Positions 5,736 through 14,609 of a stretch of 30,502 nucleotides of DNA are shown piece by piece. Under the pieces are notes generated by a model. The model was given only the letters and a program-made list of their open reading frames with translations, was not told the origin of the DNA and searched no databases. The stretch is taken from the IMG/VR virus record IMGVR_UViG_3300042154_001056, positions 1 to 30,502 of that record. One strand, 5' to 3'. Positions within the stretch are counted from its first letter, which is position 1, and each line of letters starts with the position of its first letter. The stretch is from a virus. The position numbers were made by a program, and so were the translations under genes.

Positions 5736-6867
5736 AAAGCCGATTAAGATTATCCGAGGTGGCCAGGGTTCCGGCAAGACCATCTCAATTCTGATTCTCT
5801 TAATCAATCACGCTTCCAGAATCCCCAATCGGGAGATACTTGTTTTATCAGAGGAATTAACTAAGATGAGATTGACGGTCATAAAAGACTTTGTCAAGAT
5901 CATGCGAGAGATAGGGATATTTCAACAAAGTAGCTTCCTCGCTGAGACCCTTTACAAGTTCCCTAACGGGTCCTTTATTAAATTCATAGGATTAGATAAG
6001 GAAGATGTCGGAAAGGGTCTGCGCTCACATGTGGCCTATTTTAACGAGGTTAATAAATGCAATAGGGAATCTTATGTCCAGGTGGCATCCCGTGCTGATA
6101 ATATCTATGCTGATTACAATCCCGATGCTGAGTTTTACATTGACACCGATGTCATCCCAAGACCGGATGCTGACTTCCTTCAGTTAACCTTTAAAGACAA
6201 TGAGTTACTTCCAGAGAGGGAGCGGGAGAACATCTTAAACTATTACAATCAAGGTTATAACGAAGACGGCAGTATTAAGGATGCCTATTGGGCTAATAAG
6301 TGGCAAGTATACGGGCTAGGTAATATCGGTAACTTGCAGGGGGTTGTCTTCAGTAATTGGCAGATATGCGATGAGATACCAGAGCATGCCAACACCCTCT
6401 GTTATGCGATGGACTTTGGATTCACGAATGACCCTACTGCCCTAATCCAAGTCTTTAAACATGATGGCATGCTTTGGCTGGATGAGCTTGTTTATGAGAG
6501 GGGCCTAACCAATCCGGACATAGTTTCTAAGTTGGTTGAATACGGGGTCACGGGTCCTATTGTGGCAGATTCAGCAGAGCCTAAGAGTATTGAGGAAATA
6601 AGGAGAATGTGGTCCGGTGATATTGAGCCAGCTGAGAAGGGACCGGATTCAATTAGGAATTCAATAGACACCCTGCACAGATATAAATTAATGGTTACAA
6701 AAACTTCACTTAATCTAATAAATGAACTTAGATCATATCGCTGGAGGGAAGATAAGAGCGGCAATTCTCTTAATGAGCCGATTGATAAGAATAATCACGC
6801 TATTGATGCCGTGAGGTATGCTGCTTTGAATTACATCGGGAACCCATCAATATTCGAAGTATACTAG
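5692..6867 (+). CDS. terL: Terminase large subunit
   Basis: This is the packaging motor, an ATPase plus headful or site-specific nuclease. In the 391-aa protein the Walker A GGQGSGKT is at 23-30, a Walker B-like VAYFNEV at 114-120 supplies the catalytic Glu119, and a coupling-type QLTFKDN follows near 164-170. The RNase H-like nuclease has Asp241 in MDFGF, Asp293 in VADSAEP and Asp372 in HAIDAVRYA, a complete triad. Length and motif order fit the Terminase_3/PBSX group. The start lies inside the terS frame. The gene ends 34 bp before the next start, and that gap holds a candidate late promoter. Confidence 0.95.
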   Translation: MIQQTTALRKIVGLKKPIKIIRGGQGSGKTISILILLINHASRIPNREILVLSEELTKMRLTVIKDFVKIMREIGIFQQSSFLAETLYKFPNGSFIKFIGLDKEDVGKGLRSHVAYFNEVNKCNRESYVQVASRADNIYADYNPDAEFYIDTDVIPRPDADFLQLTFKDNELLPERERENILNYYNQGYNEDGSIKDAYWANKWQVYGLGNIGNLQGVVFSNWQICDEIPEHANTLCYAMDFGFTNDPTALIQVFKHDGMLWLDELVYERGLTNPDIVSKLVEYGVTGPIVADSAEPKSIEEIRRMWSGDIEPAEKGPDSIRNSIDTLHRYKLMVTKTSLNLINELRSYRWREDKSGNSLNEPIDKNNHAIDAVRYAALNYIGNPSIFEVY

Positions 6868-6870
6868 GGT

Positions 6871-6897
6871 ACAAAGTCCGAGATTCTCATATTATTA
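6871..6897 (+). promoter_or_regulatory. Candidate phage late promoter, site 1
   Basis: ACAAA (6871-6875), 12 nt, then CATATTATTA (6888-6897). The C of CAT is 14 nt before the ATG at 6902. The same two blocks with the same gap recur before 13364, 13962 and 16293. The TATTAT core is -10-like and would place the transcript start close to the start codon. Confidence 0.6.
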
Positions 6898-6901
6898 GAG
6901 T

Positions 6902-7519
6902 ATGGGTATGCAATCATTCAATGATTTCACGGTAGAGCAGTTCCAAGAGTGGCATAAGGTCATTTCTCAGGAAGATGACATCTTAGAACGTGAATTAAAA
7001 TTAGCAGCAATCTTAACGGGTAAGTCGGTGGAGTATCTTGAATCCATCCCTCGCAAGGACCTAACCAGAATCTTTGTAAAGGTTAACAGAATAGGCAATT
7101 CAATACCAAGCACAAAGGTCAACAGATATGTAAAGGTGGGCCGGAGTGTCTATTCTGCCATCTTGGATGCTAAAGAATTGCACGGGTTGATGAGTACTTC
7201 TCAATTCACAGCAGCGAAGACCTATGCTGCCAATCCGATTGAGAACATGCACATGCTGCTCCCACTTTACTACACAAAGTTTAAGTTATTCGGGAAGAAG
7301 AATCTCGAGGAAAACCAGCTCAAGCTCAGCGAAGACTTTAAGAAAGTTAAAATCGGGGATGTATACGGGGCTGTTTTTTTTTACTCAGTTCTGTGGAATC
7401 AATTTGCTCCAATTTTAGAAGCCTCTTTGAAGGAGGCGACAACGATAATAGAGGGTCTGGTGGAGGATGGGCAGGCTTTTATCAAGCATACGGATGGTAT
7501 GCCACCATTGAATGGGTAG
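6902..7519 (+). CDS. Tail assembly chaperone, upstream (G-like) product
   Basis: The 205-aa product resembles the first cistron of siphovirus tail assembly chaperones. It has an N-terminal helix pair (TVEQFQEWHKVISQEDD, then LAAILTGKSVEYLESIP), a middle domain, and a helical C terminus (QFAPILEASLKEATTIIEGL). These proteins hold the tape measure during tail assembly. A -1 frame that is open from 7351 and ends at 7644 carries a domain typical of the longer fusion product, so programmed frameshifting is likely. The start at 6902 is fixed by the promoter-like motif just upstream. An alternative start is the internal ATG two codons on. Confidence 0.62.
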   Translation: MGMQSFNDFTVEQFQEWHKVISQEDDILERELKLAAILTGKSVEYLESIPRKDLTRIFVKVNRIGNSIPSTKVNRYVKVGRSVYSAILDAKELHGLMSTSQFTAAKTYAANPIENMHMLLPLYYTKFKLFGKKNLEENQLKLSEDFKKVKIGDVYGAVFFYSVLWNQFAPILEASLKEATTIIEGLVEDGQAFIKHTDGMPPLNG

Positions 7520-7644
7520 CAAGGGAGACACCTGGTGTCAATGAGGATATTATTTGTGATTGGACTGCAATAAGATTTTTAAATAGGGTGCAATTTTTAA
7601 AGCACCGAGACGAGATTAGACAATTTGAACAACGAGGGCATTAA
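7351..7644 (+). CDS. Tail chaperone -1 frame extension (GT-like), translated by frameshift
   Basis: This frame is -1 relative to the 205-aa gene and is open from just after TAA 7348-7350 to TAA 7642-7644. It contains no ATG; the only usable internal start is a GTG at 7393. The last 60 residues (GWAGFYQAYGWYATIEWVAR, then a helical part ending FLKHRDEIRQFEQRGH) look like the T domain of tail chaperone fusions, with the GWYATI signature. A run of nine T at 7374-7382 offers the slippery heptamer TTTTTTT in the right phase (7375-7381). Codon character suggests the zero frame is still real to about 7470, so the slip may lie further on. The exact site is not resolved. Confidence 0.6.
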   Translation, partial: NRGCIRGCFFLLSSVESICSNFRSLFEGGDNDNRGSGGGWAGFYQAYGWYATIEWVARETPGVNEDIICDWTAIRFLNRVQFLKHRDEIRQFEQRGH

Positions 7645-8164
7645 TAGAATATTATTGAACTTCGGTATCACTTTAAAGAAGGACCTACAAAAGTCCTTAG
7701 TTAAAAAGGGTAGGGAGAAGGCTGCTAAGTATGGCAGCGTGCCTAACGACAATACCAACTTAGGGGATAGCATCCGACCAGAGATCATTGAGAGTGAGAG
7801 TGGCCTAACCTTCAATCTTAACCTATCAGACTACTATAAGTGGGTAGATGGAGGAAGGAAGCCAGGTGGAGTTAGCAGAGCAGGTAGAGCATCGATAAAA
7901 CAATGGATTAGGCAAAAGGGAATCAATCCCTCTGAGATAATTCAGAAAATAAGTGGCAGCAAGACTGCGGTCCCATTTGCAAAAGCACAAGAGCAACTTA
8001 GCTTCTTAATTGCTAGGAAGATTAAGAGAGAAGGATATAAAGCAAATCGATTCTTCTCATCAGTTTTAGAAGATGGCAGATTAAAGAACTTGGAAGAAGA
8101 TTTAAAAAAGGAAACAGGTAAACAAATCAGAATTATATTAAATGGCGGTAACGACTTACAATAA
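7625..8164 (+). CDS. Tail-completion/neck protein, HK97 gp10-like
   Basis: The 179-aa protein has the pattern of the gp10-like tail completion family: an N-terminal helix (NRILLNFGITLKKDLQKSL), LSDYYKWVDGGRKPGG near residues 71-86, the helix ASIKQWIRQKGI, and the C-terminal IARKIKREGYKANRFF. Such proteins join the tail tube to the neck. The start is TTG at 7625, inside the end of the chaperone extension (20-bp overlap); no ATG or GTG is available nearby that keeps the domain. It overlaps the next gene by 23 bp. Confidence 0.72.
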   Translation: MNNEGINRILLNFGITLKKDLQKSLVKKGREKAAKYGSVPNDNTNLGDSIRPEIIESESGLTFNLNLSDYYKWVDGGRKPGGVSRAGRASIKQWIRQKGINPSEIIQKISGSKTAVPFAKAQEQLSFLIARKIKREGYKANRFFSSVLEDGRLKNLEEDLKKETGKQIRIILNGGNDLQ

Positions 8165-9365
8165 ACCTTCAGCTTTTGCATTAGCGTATAATCCGCTCGT
8201 GTTCTATGCTAATTCAAATCAGACTGCACAACCTAACTTTAGATACAAGGTTGTCATAACTGACTTAATAAGTACTGAGGCACAGACTTATTGGATTAAC
8301 GCTGACCCTGCAGGATTCTGCAGATTTGATGCCTCCCCATTTACAATCAGTCGCTTCTCTCATTACTTGCCAGCTAATCAATACGGATGGAAGGCAAGCA
8401 ACTCAATCAGAAAGATTCGGGTTAACATCGGAGAGTATTACGGGACAACTCCAACCACTTACACGGGGACAAATTACGACTTCATCTGTTGGAATGGGGT
8501 TGAAGATACCAGAGATTTCCCCGACTTCAATTACACGAACTATGTGTACAATGATTCTGTAGCAAACTATAAGTATTTAACTAGCCCACTTAGCACCTTT
8601 GCTTATTTAGACCGCTCCGATTATCTGTATGTCTTAACAACTCAGGCAGGAGATTTAAAGCACCTTATAGTTAAGACTTGGAATGCTGCAGGAGCGCAGC
8701 AAGGTTTTTACAAGATTACAAGCCCATTTGAATCGAGTTCAGACTACCGAGAAAAGTACGTCTGCATTGATATCGGTATGAAGGGCTTAACTAATATCCC
8801 ATCCGGACAAGTGACGGTCTTGAGTGGGACCTTTCCAATCAATTGGAATAACGTAGCATATTACGATGTATCGGAGACTAATAGTTCAGCAGGTGAGCCA
8901 ACCAGCAGACAGATAAAGAGATTGACGGTTAATTGTACCGCTAAATTTCCTGTTTACACCGTTCACTTCCTAAAGAAGAATGGAGCCTTTGAAACTTGCC
9001 ACTTCAACAAGCGGAGTGACTTTACAAGCAACAAATCAGAATCAAGGTATAGTGTATTTCCTTATGTGGCCAATGGAGTAGACAATTATTCTTATTCTCG
9101 TGGGTCCACATTCAGCAAGGTATTGTCAATCGAGGAAACAACCACTTTTAATCTCAAGACCGACATGATCTCAAGTGACTTGGTTGATTTGTACAAAGAA
9201 TTGTTTACAAGCCCGTTGATATTTTTGGATGAGGGTTCTGCCAAAGGATATTCTCAATTAACCTACGTTGATAATTCTTACAAACTCAACAAGGCATGGA
9301 ATGAGAAGCTATTTAACATACAAGCAAACTTCACTCTCACTTCTACTAACTACAGGCAGCAATGA
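8142..9365 (+). CDS. Large tail structural protein, 407 aa
   Basis: The product is rich in aromatic residues, Asn, Ser and Thr and in predicted beta strands, as expected of a distal tail or baseplate protein. The opening (TTYNKPSAFALAYNPLVFYA, then QPNFRYKVVI) resembles a family I associate with Bacteroidota phages and prophages. I cannot name a function. It lies between the tail-completion gene and a second large tail protein, with overlaps on both sides (23 bp upstream, ATGA downstream). A Dit-like or tip role is inference only. Confidence 0.6.
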   Translation: MAVTTYNKPSAFALAYNPLVFYANSNQTAQPNFRYKVVITDLISTEAQTYWINADPAGFCRFDASPFTISRFSHYLPANQYGWKASNSIRKIRVNIGEYYGTTPTTYTGTNYDFICWNGVEDTRDFPDFNYTNYVYNDSVANYKYLTSPLSTFAYLDRSDYLYVLTTQAGDLKHLIVKTWNAAGAQQGFYKITSPFESSSDYREKYVCIDIGMKGLTNIPSGQVTVLSGTFPINWNNVAYYDVSETNSSAGEPTSRQIKRLTVNCTAKFPVYTVHFLKKNGAFETCHFNKRSDFTSNKSESRYSVFPYVANGVDNYSYSRGSTFSKVLSIEETTTFNLKTDMISSDLVDLYKELFTSPLIFLDEGSAKGYSQLTYVDNSYKLNKAWNEKLFNIQANFTLTSTNYRQQ

Positions 9366-11653
9366 AGTCAAGATTCGTAATTAGCGGAACAGAGGTAGGC
9401 TTTCTCAATGAGCTTCCATTATCAATCACAATGGCGGTCAATGATGCACGGGAAGTCGGCTCATCAATGTCCAGCTATTCAAACACGATTGAGATACCAG
9501 GTGGAGCGGCTGTCGATAGATTATTTGAATTCATCTTTCAGGTAAATGCTACCGGTACAAACTTCAATCCGAACTTGAAGACCCCTGCTGAGTATTATCT
9601 TAATGAGGTTAGGGTGTTTAATGGCTCCTTGCAGTTACTCAAGATTAAAAAGAAAATCAACGGAACCATCACGGAGAAAGTTTATGAGTGTTCGCTTAAG
9701 GGTGACAACGGCAATATCTTTACGGCTATCGCTGGCAAGTATCTCACCGATATTGACTTCTCTGATTTAGATCATCCATTCAGTATTAGCACAACGAACC
9801 CATTAGCAGACCCTAAGTTCAATGCAAGTGTATCTGACAAGTATTGCTATCCTTTTATAGATTACGGGGTTAATCAATATGAGGTAGGCGAGCCACTTGG
9901 ATTGAGATGGGACTTTACTTATTTAAAGCCTGCAATATTTGAGAAGGAGTATGTCTTTAGAATCTTTAGAGATGCGGGGTATACTTGGAGCAACACAAGC
10001 TGGTTCAATTTCTTTGAGGCAAGCAAGATTGTCATTCCTTGTGTTTCAGCGGGAAGACTTCAGATACCTGCTTCCGTAAAAGCAAGCAAATCATTCAGAG
10101 TAGGCAGGACTTCAAATATTGTTGTCAATACGGCTGGCACGGTGACAACGGGTTCAATTTATTCTTTTGGGAATGCAACCATCGCCTCTCCCGTTATTTG
10201 GAATGATGAAACGACTGCACCATACTTTGATACTGCCGGAGCTTATAATACAAGCACGGGTCTATTCACGGTGTCTTATGCGGCATTCTATGACTTAAGC
10301 ACGGTTGTCAATTTAGCTATTGATGTGACACCCCCTTCCGGAACCGGAGCATTTACAGGTGGACTTCAAGTGGAAGCGGTGCTTGAGAAAAGTACAAACT
10401 CTGGCAGCACTTACACAATGGTTGCCTCAAATATTGCAGCCATCACAATAGGTGGAGCAGGGACAAGCGTTCAAACATTCACAGGTGGTGTTCAAATAAG
10501 CTATTCAGACACGACTGCAAGTGCAGTAGGAACAATTTATCGGGTGAGAGTTATTAATCAGTCATGTCTAATTACTTTCTCTGGTGGTTCTGGTAGCTGC
10601 TCAATAGACACAAAGATTCTCGGTGGTACAAATAGCACTTTCTATGGTCTTATCACTCGTGGAGACCTGCCTTGGGGTAATACGGTTGTAATGAATGACA
10701 CCATCCCTAAGAAAGTTAGTCAATTAGACTTCCTGACATCAGTCATCAAGTGCGAGCATCTGATTCTGGAAGCGAATAAAGACAACCCAACGGAATATAA
10801 CATATTCACTCGGGAAGATTTCTACGATGAGGCTGATATATTAGATTGGACCGATAAGATTGACGTATCTCAGCAGATTGAGATCATGCCGATGGGAGAA
10901 TTGGACTTCAATCGGTACAACTTCACTTACAAAGCCGATGCAGATTATTACAACAAGCTTTATTTTGAGACTTACAAGGAAATTTACGGCACTCACATTC
11001 AAGATGTAGAGAATGACTTTGTCCGCAATGAGAAGACTATTGAGGTGGTTTTTTCTCCCACTCCGGTAGCTAGCTGGAACAATAGCATTGTGGTGCCTCG
11101 TTTTTACAATTACGATAAGAATACAGCAGGGCTGCAGGTAGTCAAGCCATTAGAAGTGAACATAAGGAGGTGCTACTTTCAATTTGTTTATACAACGGTC
11201 AATACGGTTGCTATGAGCTTCAATGGCAATAGCATCCAGCTGAATGCTTATCCGTATTGCGGTGACATCGGCAATCCTTATGTGCCGACTTATGATATGA
11301 ACTTCGGAGTGCCTCAGGAAATCTATTGGAATTATCCAGGGGCGCAGTATACGACAAATACACGCTACAACAGCCGATATAGCAAATGGCTATACGAAGT
11401 ATCTAATAAGGATAGTAAGATAGTTACAATGTATGCTAGGCTTAATGAGCATGACATTTATGGATTCTCATTCCGTAAAACTCTATACATAATCGATTCA
11501 TATTATCGGGTCAATAGGATTATTGATTACGACCCAAAGAATGACGGGCTTTGTCAGTTAGAACTTTTAAAGCTGACAATAGGAGACCCATTCGTTCCGG
11601 AAAGCATTAGTACAGAATATGACCCATCAGAAGGAACTGGTGGTTCAGCTTAA
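9362..11653 (+). CDS. Large tail/baseplate protein, 763 aa
   Basis: The N terminus (FVISGTEVGFLNELPLSITM, then SSYSNTIEIPGGAAVDRLFE) matches a pattern common at the start of Bacteroidota phage tail proteins, where the peptide resembles the first domain of distal tail or tail-hub proteins. The centre (about 240-420) is Ser/Thr/Gly-rich and beta-like (VVNTAGTVTTGSIYSFGNAT), perhaps a carbohydrate-binding or jelly-roll insert. The C-terminal third (LDFNRYNFTYKADADYYNKL) is again hub-like. It starts with an ATGA overlap and is followed, 24 bp on, by the tape measure. The likely place is the tail tip; receptor contact is possible. Confidence 0.62.
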   Translation: MKSRFVISGTEVGFLNELPLSITMAVNDAREVGSSMSSYSNTIEIPGGAAVDRLFEFIFQVNATGTNFNPNLKTPAEYYLNEVRVFNGSLQLLKIKKKINGTITEKVYECSLKGDNGNIFTAIAGKYLTDIDFSDLDHPFSISTTNPLADPKFNASVSDKYCYPFIDYGVNQYEVGEPLGLRWDFTYLKPAIFEKEYVFRIFRDAGYTWSNTSWFNFFEASKIVIPCVSAGRLQIPASVKASKSFRVGRTSNIVVNTAGTVTTGSIYSFGNATIASPVIWNDETTAPYFDTAGAYNTSTGLFTVSYAAFYDLSTVVNLAIDVTPPSGTGAFTGGLQVEAVLEKSTNSGSTYTMVASNIAAITIGGAGTSVQTFTGGVQISYSDTTASAVGTIYRVRVINQSCLITFSGGSGSCSIDTKILGGTNSTFYGLITRGDLPWGNTVVMNDTIPKKVSQLDFLTSVIKCEHLILEANKDNPTEYNIFTREDFYDEADILDWTDKIDVSQQIEIMPMGELDFNRYNFTYKADADYYNKLYFETYKEIYGTHIQDVENDFVRNEKTIEVVFSPTPVASWNNSIVVPRFYNYDKNTAGLQVVKPLEVNIRRCYFQFVYTTVNTVAMSFNGNSIQLNAYPYCGDIGNPYVPTYDMNFGVPQEIYWNYPGAQYTTNTRYNSRYSKWLYEVSNKDSKIVTMYARLNEHDIYGFSFRKTLYIIDSYYRVNRIIDYDPKNDGLCQLELLKLTIGDPFVPESISTEYDPSEGTGGSA

Positions 11654-11677
11654 ATAAATTTTAATTACTCAAAAGAA

Positions 11678-13333
11678 ATGGCAGAAGAAATTGGTTTTCA
11701 GGTAAAAGTTGGCGGTACAGATTCACTTTCATCTTTAAAAAAAGAATTTAAGGACCTACAGAAAGAACTTGAAAAGACAGAGATTGGTACTACTCAGTAT
11801 CAAAAGACTTTAGAAAAATTAGGAGCGGTAAAGGATGAAATCGGTGATCTCCGTGATGCCATTAATGCCTTAAATCCAGAGGGTAAGGTTGCTGCCTTTC
11901 AGAATGTAGCTGGTAAGTTAGCGGGAGGATTCCAGGCTGCTACCGGAGCCGCTGCTTTGTTTGGAGCGCAATCTGCAGAACTTGAAAAACAATTATTGAA
12001 GGTCCAAGCTGCTACCGCTTTAGCAGAGGGGATTCAGTCTGTGGTTGGTTTAAGTGATGCCTTTGTAGTTTTGAAGACGGCTGTAATGGCTACAAATCCT
12101 GTATTCCTAGTTCTTGCCGGAGTTTTAGCTGGTATTGCTACTGCTTATGCTTTGTGGAAGAATGTGATTGGAGAAACTGCTAAAGCAGATGCTGCTCTAA
12201 ATTCCGAACTTGAAAGACAAGCGGCAAATCAAGATATAATAACCAAGCAAATAGGTCGACAATTAGAATTACAGAAATTAACTGCAAAGAATAAAAGTGA
12301 AGAATTAAAGTTTGAACAGGAAGCAGAGATTAAACTCCTTGCTAGTATTCAAACTCGTGAATTCCTTTTAAAGCAAGTAAAAAATAAAACTGATGAGCAA
12401 AAGAAGGAATTAGCTGATTTAAGGCAGCAAGATGCTGATAGTTACAACAGGCTATTAATATTAAAGATAAATATAGGACGTGCCTTAAGGGATGAAGAAA
12501 AGCAACGTCTTGATGAGCTAGCTGCTAAGGAAATAACAACTACTAAAGAAGTTACGAAAGTAAAAGTTGATTCGATTAAGGAGGTAAGTAAAGCAAAAGA
12601 AGTAACGGGAATGAATGAGGTGCAATTTGAAGCATACATTCAAGGATTGAAGGATAAACAAAAGAAAAAGGATGATGATGCAAAGGCACAAGCAGAGCAG
12701 GAAGAAGCAAAACGACAACAGAAATTACAAGAAGATAAGGATAAGGCAGAGAAAAAAAGACAAGAGGATGCAGCAGCAGCATTAGTTTTAGAACAACAGC
12801 AAGCACAAGCTAGGTTACAAGCAGAAGAAAACTTCTTCAATGCAGCACAAGGATTAAGTCAGGCATACTTTCAAGCTCGACTTAACCAAGCTCAAGGTAA
12901 CGATGCCGAAACTGAGAAGATTAGAAAAAAACAATTCCAAGCAGAGAAGGCTTTTAGTGTTGCTCGTGCAATCATTGACGGATATAGGTCGGTTGTTGGA
13001 GCTTTGGCACAAACTGCCACTCTTGGTCCTGCTGCTTCAGTTCTGGCAGCATCCAACGCTATTCTTGCAGCAGCCAATGTAGCAAAGATATTAAGTACTC
13101 AATATAATAGCGGAACTCAAGCAGGAGGTGGAGGGGGAGGTAATTTAGCACTTCCTTCAGGCTCCGGAAATCAAAGCATTCCAATGCCAACGATATCTGC
13201 CCCCGTAAACCCACAGGCAAGCACTCAGTTGAACGCTCAAGGTTACAACGTGTCTAAAGTTGTGGTTGTTGAGAAAGACATCACAACCGTTCAAAATCGA
13301 ATAAACAGACTTAAGGTCCAAGCTACTTATTAG
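11678..13333 (+). CDS. Tape measure protein
   Basis: The 551-aa product begins with a helical region typical of tape measures (SLSSLKKEFKDLQKELEKTE), has an Ala-rich middle with a hydrophobic stretch (about 130-160: NPVFLVLAGVLAGIATAYAL), and continues into long Lys/Glu/Gln coiled coils (about 170-410). A second Ala-rich segment (about 430-470) and a Gly/Ser-rich tail (QAGGGGGGNL) follow. Tape measures span the tail lumen and set its length at roughly 0.15 nm per residue, so a tail near 80 nm is inferred, shorter than in most siphoviruses. It lies after the tail proteins rather than before them, which is unusual. Spurious reverse-strand frames at 12442-13077 are its shadows. Confidence 0.85.
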   Translation: MAEEIGFQVKVGGTDSLSSLKKEFKDLQKELEKTEIGTTQYQKTLEKLGAVKDEIGDLRDAINALNPEGKVAAFQNVAGKLAGGFQAATGAAALFGAQSAELEKQLLKVQAATALAEGIQSVVGLSDAFVVLKTAVMATNPVFLVLAGVLAGIATAYALWKNVIGETAKADAALNSELERQAANQDIITKQIGRQLELQKLTAKNKSEELKFEQEAEIKLLASIQTREFLLKQVKNKTDEQKKELADLRQQDADSYNRLLILKINIGRALRDEEKQRLDELAAKEITTTKEVTKVKVDSIKEVSKAKEVTGMNEVQFEAYIQGLKDKQKKKDDDAKAQAEQEEAKRQQKLQEDKDKAEKKRQEDAAAALVLEQQQAQARLQAEENFFNAAQGLSQAYFQARLNQAQGNDAETEKIRKKQFQAEKAFSVARAIIDGYRSVVGALAQTATLGPAASVLAASNAILAAANVAKILSTQYNSGTQAGGGGGGNLALPSGSGNQSIPMPTISAPVNPQASTQLNAQGYNVSKVVVVEKDITTVQNRINRLKVQATY

Positions 13334-13359
13334 CAAAATGAGGAATCTTCATATAGTTA
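13333..13359 (+). promoter_or_regulatory. Candidate phage late promoter, site 2
   Basis: GCAAA (13333-13337), 12 nt, then CATATAGTTA (13350-13359). The C of CAT is 14 nt before the ATG at 13364. This is the weakest of the four sites, with three differences from the consensus. It overlaps the tape measure stop. Confidence 0.45.
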
Positions 13360-13363
13360 ATGT

Positions 13364-13939
13364 ATGGAGATTCCAACTTTTAAAATGGTCCTTAATCCGG
13401 ATGACGAAGGATTAGGATTAAAATTAATGTCTGTCGTTGACAATCCTGCCATCATGGTGACATGGGCAAAGTTCAACGAGCAGGAAATCAAATTATCTAT
13501 TCAAGACGAAGACCAGCGCATCGTGTTCGGTCCTGCTCTTATCCCCGACCTTCCAATCAAGAGATCAATAATGGGTGAGAAATTCTTTGTGTCAATCGAC
13601 AGGGAGAATATTCTTAAGACTGCAATAAAATTCCAAAAGGACAACCTGGCAAACAAAATAGACGAGAATCACAGCCAGCAAGTTCTATCCGGCATCACAA
13701 TCTTTGAAACATTCGTGACTGATGAGAATCGGGTGACAATGGCTAAAGGCTTTGAGAGCCTGCCGATGGGAACTTGGTTTATCACCGCTAAAGTTAATAA
13801 CGATGACATCTGGTCTAAGATGAAATCTGGAGAGCTTAATGGCTTTTCTATTGATGGTTTATTCTCTTTCAAACAAGCTGAAGACTTGACTGAGAAAGAC
13901 ATCCGAGGCATCACTCGTGAAATTCTTAACAAATTATAA
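13364..13939 (+). CDS. Prohead maturation protease, XkdF-like
   Basis: The 191-aa protein resembles XkdF-type phage serine proteases (PF14550). It shows FGPALIPDLPIKR near 55-67, a His in DENHSQQ (His103), GTWFITAKVNNDDIWSKMKS near 136-155 and the Ser motif LNGFSIDG (Ser162). His and Ser are the expected catalytic pair. It cleaves the scaffold and capsid precursors during head maturation and, as usual, directly precedes the scaffold and capsid genes. The ATG at 13364 is the only start that follows the conserved upstream motif. No truncation is seen. Confidence 0.8.
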   Translation: MEIPTFKMVLNPDDEGLGLKLMSVVDNPAIMVTWAKFNEQEIKLSIQDEDQRIVFGPALIPDLPIKRSIMGEKFFVSIDRENILKTAIKFQKDNLANKIDENHSQQVLSGITIFETFVTDENRVTMAKGFESLPMGTWFITAKVNNDDIWSKMKSGELNGFSIDGLFSFKQAEDLTEKDIRGITREILNKL

Positions 13940-13955
13940 ATCTCGCATATTATTA
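13929..13955 (+). promoter_or_regulatory. Candidate phage late promoter, site 3
   Basis: ACAAA (13929-13933), 12 nt, then CATATTATTA (13946-13955), a perfect match to the consensus. The C of CAT is 16 nt before the ATG at 13962. ACAAA lies in the last codons of the protease gene. The site would drive scaffold and capsid, products needed in bulk. Confidence 0.6.
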
Positions 13956-13961
13956 TAATAG

Positions 13962-14546
13962 ATGAAAGAAAACAAATCATTACTAGCTAAGATGGGTGAA
14001 CTCATTAAGGCTCATTTCTCAGCTGAAGAAATTGCAGCGATGAAGGAATCACAAAAAAAACTAGAATCAGAAATGGCTCCGAAGTTCTCTGAGGCAAATA
14101 CTATTGACGGAAAGAAGCTTTCTTATGAAGGTGAATTACAAGTTGGTACTGCCATCATGGTTGTCGATGCTGCAGGCTTAACTCCTGCTCCAGATGCAGT
14201 TCATGAATTAGAAGACGGAACAAAAGTAACAACCGTAGGCGGTATTGTTACAATGATTGATAAAGAAGAAGCTGCTATGCCTGCTCCTGCTATGCCTGCA
14301 CCGGATGTAACTCAAATGTCTGCTCAATTTTCAGCACACAAAGATGAGGTGTCCGCATTGATTGCAAAGTTTTCAGCCGAAAAAGAAAGTCTCCTTGCAG
14401 AAATCAAAGGTCTGAAAGAAGTGCAACTCAGCACGCTGAAAGCATTTGACAAGGTATTCAACACTCCTATCAATACTGAATCAGTTGAAGTTAAAGAATT
14501 TAAAGACATGACACCTGCTGAAAGGTATCGTGCCTCTAAAGGATAA
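13962..14546 (+). CDS. Capsid scaffolding protein
   Basis: The 194-aa protein sits between protease and capsid, the position of scaffold genes. The N-terminal part is helical (LLAKMGELIKAHFSAEEIAA), the middle is a beta-like segment (GKKLSYEGELQVGTAIMVVD), followed by Ala/Pro/Met repeats (PAPAMPAP), and the C-terminal third is a coiled coil (DEVSALIAKFSAEKESLLAE). Acidic, helical and low-complexity composition is normal for scaffolds, which are poorly conserved. The call rests on composition and position. Confidence 0.65.
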   Translation: MKENKSLLAKMGELIKAHFSAEEIAAMKESQKKLESEMAPKFSEANTIDGKKLSYEGELQVGTAIMVVDAAGLTPAPDAVHELEDGTKVTTVGGIVTMIDKEEAAMPAPAMPAPDVTQMSAQFSAHKDEVSALIAKFSAEKESLLAEIKGLKEVQLSTLKAFDKVFNTPINTESVEVKEFKDMTPAERYRASKG

Positions 14547-14609
14547 TAAGAGCTAATCAAGCGGCTCCGTAACGACTTGAATTAATTAAAAAATAAACAA
14601 ACAAATAAA

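Noticed and set aside
12442-13077. Several reverse-strand frames opposite the tape measure gene
   Set aside because: They are Ser/Leu/Phe-rich mirrors of the coiled-coil Lys/Glu/Ala codons, with no leaders or overlaps of their own.
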